The notes beneath the pieces are model-generated. The model worked only from the letters and a program-made list of their open reading frames with translations. It made no database searches and was not told the origin of the DNA. The translations under genes and the position numbers were made by a program. Shown one piece after another: positions 1 to 11,360 of a stretch of DNA of 64,000 nucleotides (positions within the stretch are counted from its first letter, which is position 1; each line of letters begins with the position of its first letter). Location of the stretch: assembly GCA_009760855.2 (NCBI GenBank), contig WPIO01000172.1, positions 186,001-250,000 on the forward strand, written 5' to 3'. This DNA comes from Cristatella mucedo (taxonomy: Eukaryota; Bryozoa; Phylactolaemata; Cristatellidae).

Positions 1-154
1 TATGCTAGGGCAGTTTGGCAACGTACTGGAAGCCAAGCCATGGCGGCCCTTATGGGTCAGCCTTAGAACTTTACTCTGTATTAATTCTTTAACCCAGAGC
101 CCTAGCAGCTCATTCAGTGAAGGAGAAACAGAATGTGCGCCAAGCCTAACTTTC
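1..154 (-). mobile_element. L2B LINE fragment (RT 3' region)
   Basis: The minus strand matches the part of the L2B reverse transcriptase ORF just after the palm domain, the same stretch as plus-strand 43.75-43.9 kb. It is cut by the window edge on one side and by the (AAT)n start of an L2A copy on the other. Confidence 0.6.
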
Positions 155-2086
155 ATAATAATAATAATAATATTGCACTTGATAAAGCGCCCTCAGAGAA
201 CTTAATCTCTTTCTAGGCGCTTTACATTTGCTGCAAAGTGATACGCAATAGATTAGTAAGTAAAATCATGCTTGAAAAAACAAACAAAATGAATAACATG
301 GTTAGGGGTTACATGCACTGGGTCAGCATGCAAATGTGGTTAGTGGCAGCATGAACAGTGTCAGCACGCATAAGCACATCGAGGACGAATCACAAGGACC
401 CACTAAATGCTGTCCTAAATAGGTATGTTTTTAAGTTTCTTTTAAATGTGGTCAGGTCAGGGGATGTTCTGATGCAGGTCGGGAGGGAGTTCCAGGCTGT
501 GGGAGCATACGAGCTAAATGCACGGTCTCCAAAGGATTTAAGGTTTGTACGAGGTATTTCTAGACTGTTGGATTCCGAAAAGCGAGTGGTACGATGCTTT
601 GCCTGATGGGGTAGTATATCTGAAAGATAGGCTGGAGCCATAGAATGAAGAGACCTAAAAGTGAGCGACAAAACCTTGAAGTCAATCCGTTGCTTGACTG
701 GTAACCAGTGCAGGTCGGCGAGAAGTGGAGTAATGTGGCAACTGCGATGCTCACGACAGACAAGCCTAGCTGCAGAGTTTTGCACCAGCTGCAATCGCCT
801 GATCGCACATGCTGGTAGACCAGTAAGCAGTGAGTTGCAGAAGTCGAGACGAGATGTCACGAATGCATGGACCAACTTGGACGTGGTATCCTTATCTAAA
901 CAAGCCCTAATTTTAGCAATGTTATGAAGCTGAAAATAGGCTGATTTGACTGTGGAGCTGATATGGTCGTCTAACGAGAGGTCGCTTTGGAATATGACAC
1001 CTAGATTTCGAACTGATGCAACTGAAGATATGCTGGCAGAGCCAATTTTGAAAGTCGGCCTTTCCAATTTCTGAATAACACTAGGTTTGCCCATAACTAG
1101 TAAGTTAGTTTTATCATCGTTTAGTTTTAGAAAATTTGCTGCCATCCATGATCGGATGTCATCAATGCATGCAGCAAGTGAGTTGAGAGAATTTGAGGTG
1201 CTCGAAGGCTGGGAGGGATCAAAGCAAAGGTACAACTGAGTGTCATCCGCATAGAAGTGAAAGCCTAGATTGTGCTTGGCAATCACATCAGCGTGAGGGA
1301 GAGTATAAACGGTGAAAAGGACCGGACCTAGCACAGAGCCCTGAGGTACTCCATATTTTAGAGGTACTTCAGATGATCTTTGTCCATTCACGTCAACACT
1401 CTGGAGTCTCCCACTGAGATAGGACCTGAACCACTGCAGAGCAGTGCCAGTGATGCCCAGGCGAGATGAGAGGCGCTCTAGAAGTACTTTGTGATCGATG
1501 GTATCAAAAGCTGCCGAAAGATCGAGCAAAACAAGAAGAGACACTCTGCCCATGTCTGCATTCCTAAGTAGGTCGTTGTATACCCGAAGCAATGCTGACT
1601 CTGTGGAGTGATTAGCTCTAAAGCCAGACTGGAACTTACTAGCAAGGTGTGAGGTTTCGATATACGAGTTCAGCTGGTCTGCCACGACCCGTTCCAGTGT
1701 CTTTGATAGGAATGGTAGAAGGGAGACTGAGCGGTAGTTGCTTAAGTTCTCTTGGTCTAGTGTAGCTTTCTTGAGAAGTGGCCTGACTACAGCTTTTTTG
1801 AAAGGTGCTGGGACCTGACCTGAGGCTAATGACATATTAATGATGTTGGTTATGCATGGCAGCAGCAGATCAATGCAACGTAGGAGCAGGACAGTGGGAA
1901 TAGGGTCCAGTGGACTTGTTGTCTTCTTTGATTGAGATACGAGCTTTAGGACTACATCACTAGTGACCTGTTTAAATGCAGACATTGAGGCGCAGCCAGG
2001 AACCGAGGAACAGCATTCTAGTGGGAATGTTGTCATCGCAGGGATGGATTCCCTGATCTTGTCTATCTTGGGCCAAACGTCCAAGC
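155..2086 (-). mobile_element. L2A LINE, 5'-truncated copy 1
   Basis: An L2/CR1-clade non-LTR element in reverse orientation. Its 3' end at 155-235 reads on the minus strand as a stem-loop with AAAGCGCC and GGCGCTTT arms followed by (ATT)n. A 3' UTR runs to about 389 and an RT-only ORF lies at 390-2084. Similarity stops abruptly at about 2086, before any endonuclease domain. This is the usual result of incomplete reverse transcription. Confidence 0.9.
390..2084 (-). CDS. L2A reverse transcriptase ORF (564 codons, 5'-truncated)
   Basis: Encodes the C-terminal part of a LINE ORF2 polyprotein, which copies element RNA at a nicked genomic target. RT motifs appear in order: RPLLKK near residue 101, NHSTESALLRV near 158, motif A AFDTIDH with the catalytic Asp at about 194, motif B GVPQGSVLGP near 245, and the catalytic YADD at 278-281. 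Motif D (KLNDDKT) follows, then the long C-terminal region with LAPAYLSDILP and AWNSLPTC typical of L2-type elements. The apurinic-type endonuclease is absent, so the copy cannot be autonomous. The frame is open for 564 codons, which suggests a fairly young insertion. The true protein start is upstream of the truncation and the Met is only the first in frame. Confidence 0.85.
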   Translation of the reverse strand: MDVWPKIDKIRESIPAMTTFPLECCSSVPGCASMSAFKQVTSDVVLKLVSQSKKTTSPLDPIPTVLLLRCIDLLLPCITNIINMSLASGQVPAPFKKAVVRPLLKKATLDQENLSNYRSVSLLPFLSKTLERVVADQLNSYIETSHLASKFQSGFRANHSTESALLRVYNDLLRNADMGRVSLLVLLDLSAAFDTIDHKVLLERLSSRLGITGTALQWFRSYLSGRLQSVDVNGQRSSEVPLKYGVPQGSVLGPVLFTVYTLPHADVIAKHNLGFHFYADDTQLYLCFDPSQPSSTSNSLNSLAACIDDIRSWMAANFLKLNDDKTNLLVMGKPSVIQKLERPTFKIGSASISSVASVRNLGVIFQSDLSLDDHISSTVKSAYFQLHNIAKIRACLDKDTTSKLVHAFVTSRLDFCNSLLTGLPACAIRRLQLVQNSAARLVCREHRSCHITPLLADLHWLPVKQRIDFKVLSLTFRSLHSMAPAYLSDILPHQAKHRTTRFSESNSLEIPRTNLKSFGDRAFSSYAPTAWNSLPTCIRTSPDLTTFKRNLKTYLFRTAFSGSL

Positions 2087-2089
2087 ACC

Positions 2090-2885
2090 ATCATTATTAA
2101 CAAGAGCTACTGCCAGATTTCTATTAGGTGCCACGTAAGCTCCTGCGGCTGCAAATGGAACTTGAATTTGCCCCCTTACACCAAAAAAGAATCTCACAGT
2201 AAATAGCACAAATTTTGTTCTATTGGTACAGTAAAGGTTACTAGCTTGTTTGTAATCACGTCTGTTTCGGCTCTATTAGTTTGGTTCAACCCTAATGGGT
2301 ATGCTAACCTACCCAAATGGCTACAGTAGAACGGAAGGACCTGCAACTGGGTAGAAAAAGGATTAAGCTAGAAAAACAGGAGATATGTATACAGGGATTG
2401 GAAATTATCCAAGCCCTGCTGCATCTGGAGCAACTGCTTCAAATAATACGTTCATTTATAGGAGAGGCCTTATTAGTACTCTTGCTGATAACGTAGGAAC
2501 GTTTAGTATTTCACTTCCACTTTCATCTGTCTTGTTCCTGCACTGACATGAACAGAATACTGTAAAACAATCATTTTACCTAGAACTTACTCGTGTAGGA
2601 GGACAAGGCTATTATGCTATAATGACTGAGGCAACGGGACTTGCTGGTAATACTGCGAATTTCAATTGCTGCAGGAGGAGCAGTTGAAGGAGCTGAACTT
2701 AGAATAACCAACTAAAAAAACTAGAACTTTAAATGATGGTGATGTTTGGACTGCTTTTAAGATTGGTATGTCAAAAATAAGGCTCGTGGTTGCATGTGTT
2801 ACACCTGCTCTTAGTATTGAAAGGAGCTTAGCAGAAATCCCAAGCAAGAATGGAAAGACTCTAGCAATGGATTTCAAGAGTTAAT
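2090..2885. pseudogene. AT-rich relic with protein-like fragments, possibly Polinton-related
   Basis: This stretch between LINE insertions has no intact gene, but several short frames read like decayed protein. On the plus strand, around 2390-2530, one reads NNTFIYRRGLISTLADNVG followed by FSISLPLSS. A later plus-strand stretch near 2590-2660 reads GYYAIMTEATGLAGNT. On the minus strand, around 2100-2230, a frame reads QIQVPFAAAGAYVAPNRNLA. The frames are separated by shifts and stops. The style and composition recall structural proteins of virus-like transposons, but I cannot assign a family with certainty. Confidence 0.3.
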
Positions 2886-2892
2886 TATTATG

Positions 2893-3050
2893 AAACCACG
2901 AGCTAATCACTCCACAGAATAAGCATTGCTTAAGGTGTACAACGACCTGCTTAGGAATGCACACAAGGGTAGTTTCTCGGCTTTTTTTGCTCAATCGTTC
3001 GGCAGCTTATGATACCATCAGTCACCAAGTTCTTCTTGAGCGCCAATACC
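2893..3050 (+). mobile_element. L2A LINE fragment (RT motif A region)
   Basis: The plus strand matches the L2A segment from ANHSTESALLR through the motif A region to LLER, with several frameshifts. It is an isolated internal fragment with neither LINE end. Confidence 0.6.
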
Positions 3051-3189
3051 GAATCTCTGGAATTTTTCCACGATGCTTGCAGGCATATCCATCACCAGCT
3101 ACAGTTTCCCTGCGGCGTTTTAGGAGTCCAGCCGAAATAGAACTCCAAAAATCCTGGCTTACAAATAGTGAGTGGAATCATTCTTAATA

Positions 3190-3868
3190 AACAACAAGAA
3201 TAACATAGTTGGAGGTGACATGCACAGGGTCAGCATGCAGGTGTGGTTAGTGGCAGCATGCACAGTGTCAGCACACATAAGCACGTCAAGACGAATCACA
3301 GGAACCCACTAAATGCTGTCCTAAATAGGTGTTTTTAAGTTCTTTTTAAATGTGGTCAAGTCAGGGGATGTTCTGACACAAGTAGGGATGGAGTTCCATG
3401 CTTTGGGAGCATACGAACTAAATGGTCTCCAAAGGATTTGAGGTTTGTACGAGGTTTGGTAAACTTTTAGATTCCGAAAAGCAGGTGGTTCGATGATAAG
3501 CCTAGATAGGATGATAATAAGATGATAGTTGGGGAATAGATCTGATAGATAGGCTAAAGCCAAATAATGAAGGGACCTAAGTGTGAGCTACAAAACCTTG
3601 TATTTGATCCGATCCTTGACTGGTAGCCAGTGCGGGTCGGCGAAAAGGGGTGTGATGTGACAACTGCGCTCACGGCCTACAAGCAAAGCTGCAGAGTTTT
3701 CCATCAGCTTTACGAGCCTGATTTCACATGCCGGTATGCCAGCAAGCAGCTAGTTACATAAGTCAAGAAGACGGGATATCACAAATGTATGGACTAACTT
3801 GTACGTGTTATTCTTATCTAAACAAGCGCGAATTTCACCAAGGTTATGTAGCTTAAAGTAGGCAGACT
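3190..3868 (-). mobile_element. L2A LINE, 3' portion (interrupted copy, part 1)
   Basis: The minus strand carries the L2A 3' UTR (GTGACATGCACAGGGTCAGC on plus) and the RT C-terminal region, broken by many stops. The copy is split at 3868 by an L2B insertion and resumes at about 5460. Confidence 0.8.
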
Positions 3869-5455
3869 TTCGTTAGACCTATTCTTAAAAAGCCTGGATT
3901 AGACACAGAGGTTCTAGCAAGCTATCGCCCAGTTTCCCTTCTTCCATCTTTATAAAAGATTCTTGAAAAAACTGTTACTAAGCAGCTGGTTGAACGTATT
4001 GAAAATAATGGAATGTCAGAAACATTTCAATCAGGGTTCAAGAGGCAGCACTCTACTGAAACTGCTCTCCTCCGTGTTAACAATGACATTCTACGTGCCA
4101 ACAACGACGGGAATGTCACTGCCCTAGCTCTGCTAGATCTGTCTGCTGCCTTCGACACCATTGATCACGAAGTTCTGCTTGAACGATTGAGAACAGCGAT
4201 CGGTCTGGCATACGAAGCACTGGCGTGGTTTAAATCGTGCTTATCTGATCGTGTTCAATCCATGTCGTGTGGTGGTCAGGTCTCTGACATGAGAAGGGTC
4301 ACCTGTGGAGTCCCTCAAGGGTCTGTACTCGGTTCCTTGCTGTTCTCCATTTATACACAACCTCTGGGAAAAGTGATTAAGGCACATGGAATAGGATATC
4401 ACTTCTACGCTGACAATACTCAGTTGTATTTGTCATTTAAACCGTCGGAATCTGCTGCAGCAACTGAGAAACTGAATGCTTGCCTTGCCGATATTTGATC
4501 CTGGATATCGGAAAACTTCCTGACATTAAATGATGATAAAACCGAACTGCTGCTCATAGGACACCCTAAGCGTGTGGCTGAATTAAAGGGCTTTGCTGTG
4601 CTAATAGGGGATGCTATTGTGCGACCATCACCATGTGCTCGAAATTTAGTTGTCGTGTTCGACAGCTGCCTCAATTTCAAAAGCTTCATTCAGAAGACTG
4701 CCTCTACAGCTAGCCATCACATCCGATCCCTATCCAAGGTTAGGAGCTGTCTCCCACAGTGGCTTGTAAAAAATTTAACTAGCTCTTTAATTCTTTCTCG
4801 GCTTGATTATTGTTATTCCCTTTTGGCTGGGCTGCCAAAGAAAGCTATTATGCCACTGCAGTGGACTATGAATATGGCTGCAAGGCTAGTCTTCAAATCC
4901 CAGCGGTTTGAGCACACGTCTTCTTTGCTGGAAGAGCTAGGATGGTTGCCGGTTGAGCAAAGGATACAGAGCACAGTTCTCACGCTGACCCACAAGGCCC
5001 TCCACGGCTTGGCTCCTTCGTACTTAGCTGAACTGCTGCATCAGTTTCAGCCTGCTCGCGCCTTCAGGTCCTGTGTGGACAATAAATTAGCTTTCCCCTT
5101 TCGTCTGCTTAAAGACAGTTGGCGACAGAAGCTTTAGCTCTGCAGGTCCTAGACTGTGGAACTCGCTTCCACTATTCTTGCGAAACGACAACTACTCTCC
5201 TACTGCCGACTATGGCACATCCTTTTCAGCGGTCCTGAGCTGCTACTTCTATGCTACTCACTGCCTCAACTGCTCTCCTGACTCTACTATGCTTCCCACT
5301 TTCTTTTTGTTACGTGAGACGAAGTCTGTTGGCTACCGAATTCGTACCGAAAGCCGCTTAGGCTGTGAGTGTGCTATAGAAAACACTCCTGCGTAACACC
5401 CACATGGTCTTTATGACTTTGTGGAGTTACAGGCGGAGATACATTACATTGCATT
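3869..5455 (+). mobile_element. L2B LINE inserted into an L2A copy
   Basis: A 5'-truncated L2B copy that starts inside the RT domain at the RPILKK block and ends with GGCGGAGATA and an (ATTAC)-type tail. Two broken frames at 4013-4498 and 4574-5137 carry the FDTIDH, GVPQGSVLG and C-terminal LAPSYLAELL motifs. The catalytic box reads YADN instead of YADD, and stops separate the frames, so it is dead. ACTT is present on both sides (3866-3869 and 5456-5459) as a possible short target-site duplication. Confidence 0.85.
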
Positions 5456-5650
5456 ACTTGATTGTGGAGCTGATGTGGTCATCTAAAGAAAGAACTTTAG
5501 AACATGATAACTAGATTTGGAGCTGATTCAACAGGAGATATTCTGGCTGAGCCGATTTTGAGCGTTAGCCTTTCCAATATTTGTCTCACTTGGCTCGCTA
5601 CTAACTTGGAAGTTAGTTTTATCAGCAGTTAATTTAAGTTAGAGACCGTG
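5456..5650 (-). mobile_element. L2A LINE, continuation of the interrupted copy
   Basis: Resumes the L2A sequence exactly where the 3190-3868 segment stopped (the GTGGAGCTGATGTGGTC block), proving that the intervening L2B is a later insertion. Similarity fades at about 5650. Confidence 0.75.
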
Positions 5651-6686
5651 ACCTTACATCCGATGTACCTAAGATATGGAACTTATTTCAGATGCACTTA
5701 TCGACTTCCTCTGGCTTGACGACATTGTAAAAGAAGCTTATGACGCACCTGTATATAACAGAATTCGGTTGACCTTTTTTATTCGTTTTCGGACAATTAC
5801 TTACTTTCACTCTACTTACTTCTTTCGGATGTTCCCACCAATCATTTGGTAATGCTTTTATACAGCATCTGTAAATTGCCAGTAAATAGATAGTTCTCTG
5901 AATTTTGTATATAAGTGTACGATTATTTTTGTTGTTGTTACCATTAACGAGTTAGACCTACCCGGTTCTCTAGACAGTCCAAAAATGAGCCGACCTGGCT
6001 GCTGCTAGGGTGGTCACTGTCATCGTTGAAGTTTTTTGCCATCAGTAACGACTTGTCACACATAAATATTTTCGTGAGGATCTCCAGAAACACCTCCAGC
6101 AAAGCTTAGAAATTGGGAACGAGAGGAATGGTGCATCGTGGAAGGCTTTATAGCAGGACGCAGCACTTCCTCCCCACTTCCTCCCCACGCTAGAGAGCGG
6201 CCTTGGGCGACTCCAAGCATGGTGTGGACCTTTACCTAATTTCTCAATGATACCTTCGGGTATTCCACTGCTATCTTTGCTGTGACTATTTATGAGCTGT
6301 CCTTGGATATGCTACACGAAACAAAACCTGCTTAGCTTAAGGTGAGATGTCTATCGGCAGGCCTTCCTCAGCGGGTCAGTAAGAACCTTCCTGCATCCTG
6401 CGTTCGCCCTATCAACAGCTCGGCTATCAAACCTACGACCCCTAAGTTTAAAGCACTAAATAGTACTCGTTGCGGTAGTAGCTCACCAGCCGTGGTCCAG
6501 CAGGTTGTGGAACTTCGACCGGCGGCTGTGACTAAGGTCCAATTCAAATTCGAAGGGCCCGCGTCAGCCGGGCCGAATACATGCCGACGTGATTACAAGC
6601 CACTTCATCGCTGTCGCCCAGTTGTTTGACAGCCTCTTTAAATCCGCCTACTAAATGTCCGCTCGCTAAAACCCAGGGGTTTACTT
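5651..6686. other. Unassigned intergenic DNA
   Basis: No convincing coding frame. Positions 5837-5920 resemble the L2-type tail seen again at 48478-48575. A 95-codon plus-strand frame at 6342-6629 has no recognisable motif. Confidence 0.3.
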
Positions 6687-7672
6687 ATAATAATAATAAT
6701 AATAATGTACTTGATAAAGCGCCCTCAGAGAACTTAATCTCTTTCTAGGCGCTTTACATTTGCTGCAAAGGGAAATGCAATTGAATGGTAAGTAAAATCA
6801 TGCTTGAAAAACGAACAAAATGAATAACATGGTTAAGGGTGACATGCACAGGGTCAGCATACAAATGTGGTTAGTGGCAGCATGCACAGTGTCAGCACAC
6901 ATAAGCACATCAAGGACGAATCACAGGGACCCACTAAATGCTGTCCTAAATAGGTGTGTTTTTAAGTTCCTTTTAAATGTGGTCAGGTCACGGGGTGTTG
7001 TGACGCAGGTCGGGAGGGAGTTCCAGGCTTTGGGAGCATACGAACTAAATGCACGGTGTCCAAAGGATTTAAGGTTTGTACGAGGTATTTCTAGACTGTT
7101 GGATTCCGAAAAGCAGGTGGTACGATGCTTGGCCTGATGGGGGAGTATATCTGAGAGGTAGGCTGGAGCCAAAGAATGAGGTGACCTAAAAGTGAGCGAC
7201 AAAACCTTGAAGTCAATCCGTTGCTTGACTGGTAGCCAGTGCAGGTCGGCGAGAAGTGGAATAATGTGGCAACTGCGAAGCTCACGACAGACAAGCCTAG
7301 CTGCAGAGTTTTGCACCAGCTGCAATCGCCTGATCGCACATGCTGGGAGGCCAGTAAGCAGTGAGTTGCAGAAGTCGAGACGAGATGTCACGAATGCATG
7401 GACCAACTTAGACGTGGTATCCTTATCTAAACAAGCCCGAATTTTAGCAATGTTATGAAGCTGAAAATAGGCAGATTTGACTGTGGAGCTGATATGGTCG
7501 TCTAACGAGAGGTCGCTTTGGATTATGACACCTAGATTTCGAGCTGATTCGACAGGAGATATGCATGCAGAGCCAATTTTGAGAGACAGCCTTTCCAATC
7601 TCTGAATCAAACTGGGTTTGCCTATAACTAGTAAGTTAGTTTTGTCATCGTTTACTTATCCATGATCAGGTG
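6687..7672 (-). mobile_element. L2A LINE, 5'-truncated copy
   Basis: Begins with (AAT)n and the hairpin tail on plus, followed by the 3' UTR and the RT C-terminal region. It ends at about 7672 just upstream of the KLNDDKT motif. It abuts a plus-strand L2B endonuclease segment. Confidence 0.85.
6921..7610 (-). CDS. L2A RT C-terminal frame (229 codons, partial)
   Basis: An open frame covering the L2A C-terminal region after RT motif D. It contains FQSDLSLDD-like sequence, LVHAFVTSRLDFCNSLLTGL, LHWLPVKQRIDFKVL and LAPAYLSDILP, and ends in TAFSGSL. The catalytic YADD and everything before it are missing because the insertion is truncated. It is a relic, not an active gene. Confidence 0.75.
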   Translation of the reverse strand: MIQRLERLSLKIGSACISPVESARNLGVIIQSDLSLDDHISSTVKSAYFQLHNIAKIRACLDKDTTSKLVHAFVTSRLDFCNSLLTGLPACAIRRLQLVQNSAARLVCRELRSCHIIPLLADLHWLPVKQRIDFKVLSLTFRSPHSLAPAYLSDILPHQAKHRTTCFSESNSLEIPRTNLKSFGHRAFSSYAPKAWNSLPTCVTTPRDLTTFKRNLKTHLFRTAFSGSL

Positions 7673-9430
7673 TCCAGGAGAAGCTAGATGCATTTCTGCT
7701 GACCAAAACTTGGATGTCGCCTTGTTCCAGTAGCTGTATGTCTGAGACCACTCCAACCGGGGTTCTCATTCTATCAGTCCATGCGTTCTGACAAGGTTGG
7801 TGGTGGGGTTGCCATTGTTGTTTGCAAATCGTTTTGCTATAAGATTAGCAGTTTTTCGCATGGGCCATCGTTTGAATCGGTTGCAATCAGGTCTTCATCA
7901 TAGACCATGCCTCTTTCTGTTATGATGTACCGTCCTCCTTTTGGTTATCTAAACTTGTTTATATAGGAGTTTTCCGAGTTCCTCGCTAAACTATTTGTGT
8001 GTGACAGGCCGTTACTGATTTCTTGAGACTTCAATATTCACGTTGACAACCCTATCAACGGCCACGTCCACTCATTTCTTGACTGTCTGGAGAATTTCGG
8101 TTTGGTCCAACACTTTAATCATGCTACCCACGTTGGTGGCCGAATTCTAGATCTCCTGATCACTAAGGATGTCCTCCCCACTGACCTTGTGGTATGCCCA
8201 CTAACATTCTCAGATCATTGTTTAGCCTCGTATACTGTTCGTGCTCTATTGTACGTGCAAGGTAATGTCGAACTTGTCTAGCGACGTAACTTACAAAGCA
8301 TTGACATAAACAAGTTTTTGAAATCTGTTTGTGGTACAGGTCTTCTTGATCTGCATTCAGACTCGACCGGAAGCCTCGATACCCTCACCGATGCGATGAA
8401 CATGATATTCAGGAGTGCTCTTAACCAGCATGCTCCCGTACACTCTATCCGTGTACAAAGTCGTGGAGATTCCTTTCAATTTACAAAAAACTCCCAAAGA
8501 TGCGCCGGGTTAAGCGCCGGCAGGAACGTCGCTTCAAGAAATCTGGGTCTGATGCAGATCCAGTCAATTTCAAAGACTTCCTTCGAGTTTACACCCGGAA
8601 GCTGAAAAAAGCCAGGGCTTCTTTTTTTTACTCGAAAGCTGAATTTCTGCCAGTAAACAGATTTATAAGACAAGTCAACCATTTACTGGCCAATCCTGAG
8701 AGGTCTGACTCCCCAGATATAAATAACTCAGCCAAAACGTTTGCAGCCTTCTTTACTGAAAAAATTGTGCACATTTGTGCCTCCATAAAGCCCCCTCCGA
8801 CTAAAGCAATTGCAGTATCACAACCTGTGACCTTCCTTAAAAGGTTTTCCAAGATTTCTGCATGCAATATGGTATATTGGTATATATTTTCTATTTCAAT
8901 TGGTATATATTTTCTAGACCTTAATAAGGTCTAGAAAAAAGAGCTCATCTCCTGAAGGCCCTATGCCATCATCTCTGTGGTCTTCACTGGCAGACCAACT
9001 TAGCCCTGCCATTACCGAGATTTTTAATGCGTCTTTGGGAAAAGGGGTCTTCCCCCACGTCCTTCAAATCGGCAATCGTTAGACCCATACTTAAAAAGCC
9101 TGGGTTAGATACAGAGGTCCTTGCAGTATTGCCAAGTATTGCCCAGTTTCCCTACTTCCTTTCTTGTAAAAGATTCTTGAAAAATTGTTGCTAAGCAACT
9201 GGTTGAACACATTGAAAAGAATTAAATGTCAAAAACATTCTAATCGGAGTTCAAGAGGCAGCATCCCACTGAAACTGCTCTCCTCCGTGTTAACAATGAC
9301 ATTCTACGTGGCAACAATGACGGGAACGTCACTGCCCTAGCTCTGCCAGATCTGTCAGCTGCCATCGACACAATTGATCACGACGTTCTACTGGAACGAT
9401 TGAGAAAAACGATCGGTCTGGCACAATAGG
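7673..9430 (+). mobile_element. L2B LINE with endonuclease region (degenerate)
   Basis: The only place in the window where the L2B upstream region is retained. Translation around 7790-8240 in shifting frames gives endonuclease-like blocks: SDKVGGGVAIVV, DFNIHVDNPINGHV, GGRILDLLITKD and LTFSDHC. These match the apurinic-type endonuclease that nicks target DNA in CR1/L2 elements. A linker at 8300-8930 and the start of the RT domain follow, stopping at about 9430. Frameshifts and stops occur throughout. A roughly 50-bp AT-rich insert lies at about 8868-8920. Confidence 0.75.
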
Positions 9431-9650
9431 CTTGTGAGTCGGATGCAGAGTTATCTGAGCATGGTCAGAGGATAGGTACGTATGAGTGTCATCGTCGTAG
9501 AAATAAATCTCAAGCAGTGAGTTTGGCAAAAACATCGGGCAGAGGTAATAGAGGTAATTAATAGTGAGAAGAAGGGGTCTGAGACCGAATCCTGAGGTAA
9601 TGCATATTTTAATGGCTCCGTGGATGATGAGCAACTATTTGCATCAGCAT
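9431..9650 (-). mobile_element. Degenerate L2A RT fragment
   Basis: The minus strand resembles the L2A region around motifs B and C (the PQGSVLGP and YADDT equivalents are recognisable but mutated). It abuts the truncated end of the plus-strand L2B copy. Confidence 0.5.
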
Positions 9651-9720
9651 ACTGACATTTCTCATAGGCGGTGGACCTATCCCATTTTGGCACCGTGCAA
9701 ATGATATTAATACAAGTTCC

Positions 9721-10270
9721 ATGATAATAATACATTTGTATAGCACCCTCAGAGAACTTAATCTCTTTCTAGGTACTTGACTTATGCTGCAAAGGAAGCA
9801 TCATCAGAGGTTAGTGTAAGCACACTCAATGACAGCAAGAATTAAATTGTCAGAGGTAACACGCATAGGGTCAGCATGCAAATATTGTCAGTGGCAGCAA
9901 GCACTGTGTCAGCAGACATAAGGACACAAAGGAATAAAATCATATGGACCCACTAAATGCTGTGATATATACATGCGTTTGTAGTTTCTTTTTAAATAAC
10001 GTCAACTCAGCGGATGTCGTGATGCCAGTCGGAAGCGAGTTCCGGGCTTTTTGAGCATACGAACTAACTAAGGCACGGTCTCCAAAGGATTTGAGGTTCG
10101 TACTCGGTGTAGCTAAGCAATCGGATTCAGAAAAGCGGGTTGATGGCACGACGCTTTAGCCTGGTGGGGAAGTAGATCTGATAGCCAGGCAATAGCCAAA
10201 TAATTGATGGACTTGAAAGTGAGCGACAGAGCCTCTAAGTCGATGAGTTGCTTGAATGACAGCCAGCTCA
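9721..10270 (-). mobile_element. L2A LINE 3' end fragment
   Basis: An AATAATA tail, the hairpin tail, the 3' UTR and the RT C-terminus in reverse orientation. The short open frame at 9940-10149 corresponds to the terminal residues ending TAFSGSI. Confidence 0.75.
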
Positions 10271-11236
10271 GTTCATCGAGGAAGAGCGGCCAGCGTTGTT
10301 CGTTTATCGCTGGACTTTAAGCCACTTCCTGTCCTCTCTTAGTGGTGCTTCAGGTCTCTTGTATTGAGTCCCTCGACTGTCAGCTACTATCGATGTTAGT
10401 AATCACTCGCACGCGAGATAAGCATTGTTTCCTATTTGTCAATTTTTTCCGTTTCTATCTCTTGCGACTTTCTTGCGTCAAGTGACTAACATTCATTTTG
10501 GCAGCCTAGATGGCCCATATTGTGAGCCAAATTTCTTACGTTGAGAGAATTATTTCCTGTCGAGGCCTGGGTGCATGCTCCCCCTCACATCAAAGTGTGT
10601 ATACTCGATCAGAAATTCTTATTTTGTTGTACTATCTCAATCCATCTTCTTACTAAATTATGTGCTCCTTAATGCACACGGATCTCATTTGACTACAGTA
10701 TGGTTTCTTCGTCATCAAAACCTGTCCGTGAATGCCAAAACTGTAAGACCTCTATGTTCTCAGCAACCAGATAGTATTTTTACGCTTGCACTCTCGACCT
10801 GGCGCTCGCCCTGGTGGAATGCTACAACTTTACGCATTAGCTTAAGTTTTGGATGAACATCTACCAAAACGTAATTTAGCCTTCTCTGAGATACCCTATA
10901 GTTTACACCAGTCTTTAAGCCAGCTAAGTCTGCTAATTTTAAGCTTGAAAAAAAATAGGATAATGCCCACATCCACAGTGGCAATTTCACCTTTGTCCAA
11001 CCTCTCAATCCTTCAGTAAGGCTGTCTATATCCTTACGGTATCAAGCAAGTCCCTATTCTTGCTGCATATTTCAAAGCCACGAAGAAGAAGCATTTGTAG
11101 AAAACCTTTTGTAAAGTACCGCTTAAATAAGAAAAGCACGAGGTACAATTAAGTAAGCATTTAGCAGGACCACTTGTTGACTTAAAATGCTATCGGTCAT
11201 CCGGGTGCCTTTAAAGTGTGGGCTACCTCAGGGTTC
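10271..11236. other. Unassigned non-repetitive-looking DNA
   Basis: I see no recognisable gene, RNA or repeat here. Short open frames at 10575-10856 and 10760-11008 overlap on opposite strands and show no motif. Confidence 0.3.
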
Positions 11237-11360
11237 GGTCTCAGCTGATTTAACAGCCTCATTTGTAAAGCGTCAGAAGAGCCTATCACCGCCGCTTGCA
11301 GTGGACGATAAAGGAAGGATAGCCCACTGAAGGACTCGAATCCATGGCGGCGGCGGCTAC
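11237..11360 (-). mobile_element. SINE-B copy
   Basis: The minus strand has a tRNA-like box B (GGACTCGAATCC on plus corresponds to the family's promoter box) and ends with the family tail AGGCTGTTAAATCAGCT. The layout matches the better copy at 49408-49580. Confidence 0.6.

Noticed and set aside
8920-8936. Palindrome CTAGACCTTAATAAGGTCTAG
   Set aside because: It lies at the junction of L2B sequence (CCTTAATAAGGTCTAG is native) and a short insert, so symmetry is probably accidental.
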